This document shows positions 59,581-64,000 of a DNA stretch of 64,000 nucleotides, piece by piece (within the stretch, counting starts at the first letter, position 1; each line of letters begins with the position of its first letter). Made by a program: the position numbers and the translations under genes. Below the pieces are notes generated by a model. That model was not told where the DNA came from and did not search any database. It worked only from the letters and a program-made list of their open reading frames with translations. Origin of the DNA: Hanleya hanleyi. Lineage: Eukaryota; Mollusca; Polyplacophora; Lepidopleurida; Hanleyidae. Where the stretch lies: the NCBI GenBank assembly GCA_036873755.1, contig JAVTVY010017314.1, positions 1 to 64,000 on the forward strand. Direction: 5' to 3'.

Positions 59581-61780
59581 GATCATGTTTATGAAACAAG
59601 TGATACATTTGTAATAACGAAGTTAATAGATCATATCAGAAACTGCAATGCACTGTGCAGGCTGCGGAATTTCACGTAACAAAAATGATCGGTTGGATTT
59701 GGTTGAAAGTTCTGCAAAACGAACAATCGGTTATGAAAACACTTAGTTTGTCTCTTCTGATCACTTGTATGTGGAAATTATCACTATTTTGCACCACGAT
59801 TTTCATCAGTTGCAAGATATCTCGAGATAGTCAAATTTATTTTTGACGAGCGCCACCTAGTATTATGCCACATATGCGAATTATTCCAAATTCACGGCCT
59901 GCTATGGGACTTCCAAAACAGTTCATTTGACCATATTAATTGGTCTATGCTACTCTGCTTGCAACATTATAATGTCACAATGTTATTATTGATAGACATA
60001 ACAGTTACTGTAATGAATCTATAAAAATTGTATTAATTTGAAGTCGGGATGAAGAAGTCCCATGATGCTTTGTAGTTTTTGAAATAACCAATTCAGTGAG
60101 GATACAACTGAATGACTATATAGATATAATGTCATGCATCTAGTCCCATCGATCTCTCTGAGGTTTAATTTTCCGTCATTTTGTCTTACAGGAATTCTCT
60201 TCATTTCTGAATATCATTGCTTAAGTACTCGTACATGCTTTTGTCTTCTTGTTTTGTTATCAGGTTATAATGCTTAATAACTTGCTCCAGAGTCTTATTT
60301 AACTGTTTGAATCACGAGTTTCACATTTTCTAAACTTTCACCTTTAACAAAATTGTCATAGAATTACCCATTACAACAGTGATACCACAATTACTTCCAG
60401 TGGTCAGTTTTATGTTTTAATGCGATCCCATTCTTTTGGATCAAATTTGAGATTTGTTTTTGTGTTGACATCAAACTGTTTCGCAAGAATTAACACTGGT
60501 CATGCTTTTTTTCGAATGCCCACTATACATTGGTAGGGGTAAGGTAAGAATGTGGCTGTTTTCTCATCCCCTCATCATACAAACAAAGTCCTATAAACAA
60601 TATCAAAGACCCGTGTATCTTGCTTACTCCTTTATTGCTAATTACATGAAGATCATCATGGTCTATGTTAATAACGACATTATGGAAGCTGGATTATGTT
60701 TGAAAGATACCTTTACACTTTTAAGTATATCACACATATAGATCTGTAAACATGTATATATATACTGTTTTGTTTTGTGTGGATTTTTATTAATGTTTAT
60801 GTTTTTCCATAACTGAAATCACTGTAGTATGTAATTTAGTTTGTAAGTTTTAAAGCTAATACATATACCTGTTTATATTGATACCTTTATATCTGTTGTT
60901 TTATCATGGGTTGATATTTGACTGGTGAGAATTGACCAACATTTGAGAAGCATTTGCAGATAATTCTGCACGCAAAAAAGTATAATATCGATGTTCACAT
61001 ACCCCTCCTCCCTTGTATACGGTAGTTAAGCCAGGATACATAGGAAGAATTCTAGATTTTGACACCACCCGAAAATTGCATGGGTGATTTAGCACATTTT
61101 TAATACATCCGTATTGTAGCTGCCTTATTAGCACATATGAAGCTTGCAATGAATCAGAAGCCTATTGAAAATGACCAACCTTGACCTTGTTCTCGATCAA
61201 ATACAAGTTTTATATTTCTTGGTTCACCTGTCACAATTTTTCACTCACTGTCTATACAGCCATGTGTGTTCAGGGGTTGTGGCTGTGGATTGATCAACAC
61301 CATGTCAATGACAGCCAATAAATGTTTGACATCAACATGTTATGGAGATCCTGCTCTCAAAAATGATGGTAAAAAAGGTTGTTTTTGCTCAATAAATCAG
61401 TTTACCTAAAGAATTCAGCAAAATCCTCCCGAGGCGCACAATTGTCTTCTATCTAATTTGAATAATAATAGGACAAATATTTGTCATACTATTGAAACAA
61501 CATTGACTGGCTCTTCAAATGGCAAATTAATTTTTGGACATTGAACAATCGATAGATTAATGCATTTGAAGTTTTGGATCATTGGTTAAAAAGGAATCAA
61601 AAGTTATTAAGGAAAAATGACCTTTTTTACCTCCATTTTAGAGAGCGGGATCTCCTGATCAAGCTCCTGATTACCTGTACATAACATACACTCACATGAT
61701 TTTTAGTCAGCTTTGACTGATCGCGATGTAGTGACCATTCATATACTTAACAACTGGGGCATTTAATGTACTGAAAATTT
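59581..61780. other. gene-free stretch
   Basis: AT-rich sequence with no recognised exon or repeat. Confidence 0.4.
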
Positions 61781-61785
61781 CTACT

Positions 61786-61986
61786 TGGGGGAGGGGTGTT
61801 GGGGGGGGCAGAGTATTTGTGCGATGAATCCTCTAATCATTCAATCAGAGAAACTAAAATTTCCTGCCATAAAATTAGGGGACGATCAAATTTATTTCAA
61901 CAGTAAGCATGGCGAGTTGACAGAATTGTTCAAAATCCATTATTATAATTGTCCCCCGCTACTTAGTAGGGGGGGGGGGGAGGGGA
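61786..61986. repeat. two poly-G tracts
   Basis: GGGGGAGGGGTGTTGGGGG and further G lie at about 61787-61809, and GGGGGGGGGGGAGGGG lies at about 61970-61985. The first has enough separated G-runs for a G-quadruplex on the plus strand. Confidence 0.7.
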
Positions 61987-62024
61987 CTTAGAAACACCGC
62001 TGTCTGTAATTCCGTAAGATTTTC

Positions 62025-62670
62025 TTATCCGGACAATAACTTGTGAACGATTTAACCGATCAACTTCAAACCTGGGGTGTGCCTTGACATTGGCGAGAGG
62101 ACGATTGGGATTGTTTTCCATCAATGTGCGTAATCTAATATGGCCGCCGTCAGCCATATTGGATTATAAGCAGTTGGATCGTGTCCGGACAATAGCTCGA
62201 GAACGATTCATGCGATCTACTTCAAACCTGGGGAGTGCCTTGACAGTGTTGAGAGGAGGATTAGGATTGTTTTTCAAGGACGTACTTAATCCAATATGGC
62301 CACCATCGGCTATACTGGATTTCATTGGATTCTAAACGGTTTGATCATGTCCGGACAATAACTGGAGTATGATTCAACTGATCTACTTAAAACTCTGGGA
62401 GTGCCTTGACATCGGTGAGAGGATGGTTGGGATTGTTTTTCAGCAATGTGCATAGTACAATATGGCCGCCGTCAGCCATATTGGATTATAAGCAGTTGGA
62501 TCTTAGATTTTCTTGTCCAGACAATAACTCGTGAATGATTTAACCGATCAACTTCAAACTTGGGGTGTGCCTTGACATTGGTGAGAGGACGGTTGGGATT
62601 GTTTTTCAGCAATGTGCGTAATCTAATATGGCCGCCGTCAGCCATATTGGATTATAAGCAGTTGGATATC
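62025..62670 (+). repeat. four-unit ~155-165-bp tandem repeat with AATATGGC hairpins
   Basis: Each unit runs CCGGACAATAACT, CGATTTAACCGATC-ACTTC, AAACCTGGGGTGTGCCTTGA, GAGAGGACG-TTGGGATTGTT, then AATATGGCCGCCGTCAGCCA and TATTGGATTATAAGCAGTTG. Units 1, 3 and 4 keep the short inverted repeat AATATGGC-CGCCGTCA-GCCATATT; unit 2 has diverged. Confidence 0.9.
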
Positions 62671-62726
62671 TCCATTTTCAAATCATACTCTTCATCAATG
62701 ATATGAGATATCATCAACCAAAACAA

Positions 62727-62834
62727 ATCGACCATAGAGGTCCATGGCCCCCGCAGCAGCAGCGCCAGTTATGGTGGATGTAATCCACCATAACTGGTGC
62801 TGCTAGCACGGGACATGGACCTCTATGGTCGATT
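62727..62834. repeat. foldback element, ~50-bp arms, 5-bp loop
   Basis: The left arm ATCGACCATAGAGGTCCATG...GCCAGTTATGGTGGA pairs with TCCACCATAACTGG...CATGGACCTCTATGGTCGAT. The loop is TGTAA. The arms differ mainly at the GCAGCAGCAGC / GCTGCTAGCACG portion. Confidence 0.92.
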
Positions 62835-62839
62835 TTTCT

Positions 62840-64000
62840 ATTAGAATGATTAATTTTAATAGGTCGATTGAATTATTTTCAATTGACTGTAATCCATAAC
62901 TAATCTCAATATGTGATAGGCAAGCTTGGCAATACACCCTGGAAGATTACATGTAATCTATTTCTGACAGGTTAACATTGTTAACCTGTTCATCCTTCTC
63001 ATCTGTCAAAATTTTGAATTTGCTTGCTCTTTTTCTGAATTCAAGCATCCCAACTTTTAGCCATTGGCTGTTTTTGTAGAAGTAATTAAATTACATCAAA
63101 GCATTTCATTTAATTTCTAGTTGGCTCGTTTTATTTTTTTTCAAATTGCCACTGCTAATTCCTGGTTCTACAGGCAATTCATTCGATCCTGCTTTAACCT
63201 CATCTAATATTAAGGTCATTTTGACAACTTAAATACTTTCAGCCCATGTCATTATTAATCTATCATGTCCTATATCCATCGGCTAAACTTATCTTGTCTG
63301 CAAATGCTGTTCTCAAATGGGAAATCTTGAAGGCCTAGAATCAACTGCCTAGCTTAGACATGCCAAGTTAAAAGGACCTTTGAGATAAGTTGGGTGTAAT
63401 ATTATTATCAGGTTAATCTATGTGAATATATTTCAGTGCATGATAAAATAAGGATTTTTTTAATGAGGTTGATGTTGTCTATGGTACGGTACTGCTGTTA
63501 CAGGCAGATTTGTGCTCGGCTCTTAAGGGTTCTCTCCCCTTCCTGCCTCTATTTCAAACAGACTGGTGAACTTACAAATGGTAATTAGCAATAACACATT
63601 TGCAAGGATAGTTTGCTTTACGTTTCAAAATAAACGCAATGAAACTTCGGACCCTCATGTTCCAGATTTGGATTCTGCTTCAAAATCTAGTAATGTAATC
63701 TTCAAATATTTGACCATCCAAATTCTCTCCCTTCAGAAGATTGAGGTTTTCAATGTTCCATTGATGGATATATTTGTCTTGTGTAAACATATACATCTAC
63801 CTGTATATTATTACCCAAAAAGGTTATTTTCTTCAAGGAGATCCTTTAGAGGTTCCACCAAACGGTTCCAACTCTGGCCCCATACTTTCTTCATGCTAAA
63901 TTGTTGTAAGAGGTTAAATTTGACATTTAATACTACTGGTTTACTGTTTCTGGGAATGGTCAAAGTTTGGAAATGGCAAATAGGCCATGACCTGCTGACC
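62840..64000. other. gene-free stretch to the right edge
   Basis: No ORF, splice pattern or repeat that I can support. Confidence 0.4.

Noticed and set aside
1..64000. CRISPR array, phage or bacterial operon
   Set aside because: The direct repeats have no unique spacers of constant length and no cas genes. Gene structure is eukaryotic throughout.

Overview
The window is most likely from a mollusc or close lophotrochozoan nuclear genome. It is AT-rich and mostly non-coding. Genes are split into short exons with GT..AG introns. It is full of mollusc-style repeats: frequent TACATGTA, a SINE-like tail ending in repeated CACT, and TIR elements swollen by minisatellites. Nothing in it looks prokaryotic or organellar. 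The organism call is an inference from style, not from a marker gene.

Layout. (1) 1-3.7 kb: the 3' part of a Ty3/gypsy-type retroelement, with integrase and the pol tail interrupted by one in-frame stop, a decayed env-like ORF and a probable 3' LTR. (2) 3.9-13.6 kb: a mosaic of foldback and TIR elements. At its centre is a 4.8 kb nested structure (7504-12281): a TAA-flanked DNA transposon split by an 833 bp TIR element, a further 448 bp stretch and a 2,014 bp TA-flanked element carrying TTCGCGAA clusters. (3) 13.8-19.3 kb: two minus-strand exons of an NDUFA4/NMES1-like gene. Their 5.3 kb intron holds a hAT-like MITE and a 3.4 kb TIR-bounded 155-bp tandem array. (4) 19.4-21.05 kb: plus-strand exons of an unassigned Cys-containing protein. 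(5) 22-27 kb: more transposons, including a second, inverted copy of the TAA/TAG-flanked family (24583-25709) and a 939 bp element with a 7-bp target duplication (25799-26737). (6) 27-38 kb: mainly unannotated, gene-poor DNA. (7) 38.3-41.7 kb: a very uniform 45-bp array and a 41-bp minisatellite inside inverted ends. (8) 43-44.2 kb: a reverse-transcriptase-associated fragment abutting another inverted-repeat element. (9) 49.2 kb: a possible first exon of an unassigned gene. (10) 51.4-57.04 kb: four plus-strand exons of an SRRM2/Cwc21-like splicing factor, with 3' UTR and poly(A) signal; a 39-bp minisatellite with an embedded SINE tail fills its first visible intron. (11) 57-64 kb: a 54-bp minisatellite open in several frames, a four-unit repeat at 62 kb and a strong hairpin at 62.7 kb.

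The host genes do not form a pathway or cluster. One is a small mitochondrial-type membrane protein, one a spliceosome-associated protein, and the others are unassigned. I did not find an undescribed multi-gene system. The most interesting material is the transposon archaeology: nested insertions with intact target duplications, the TTCGCGAA-rich element, and two TIR elements with minisatellite cores.
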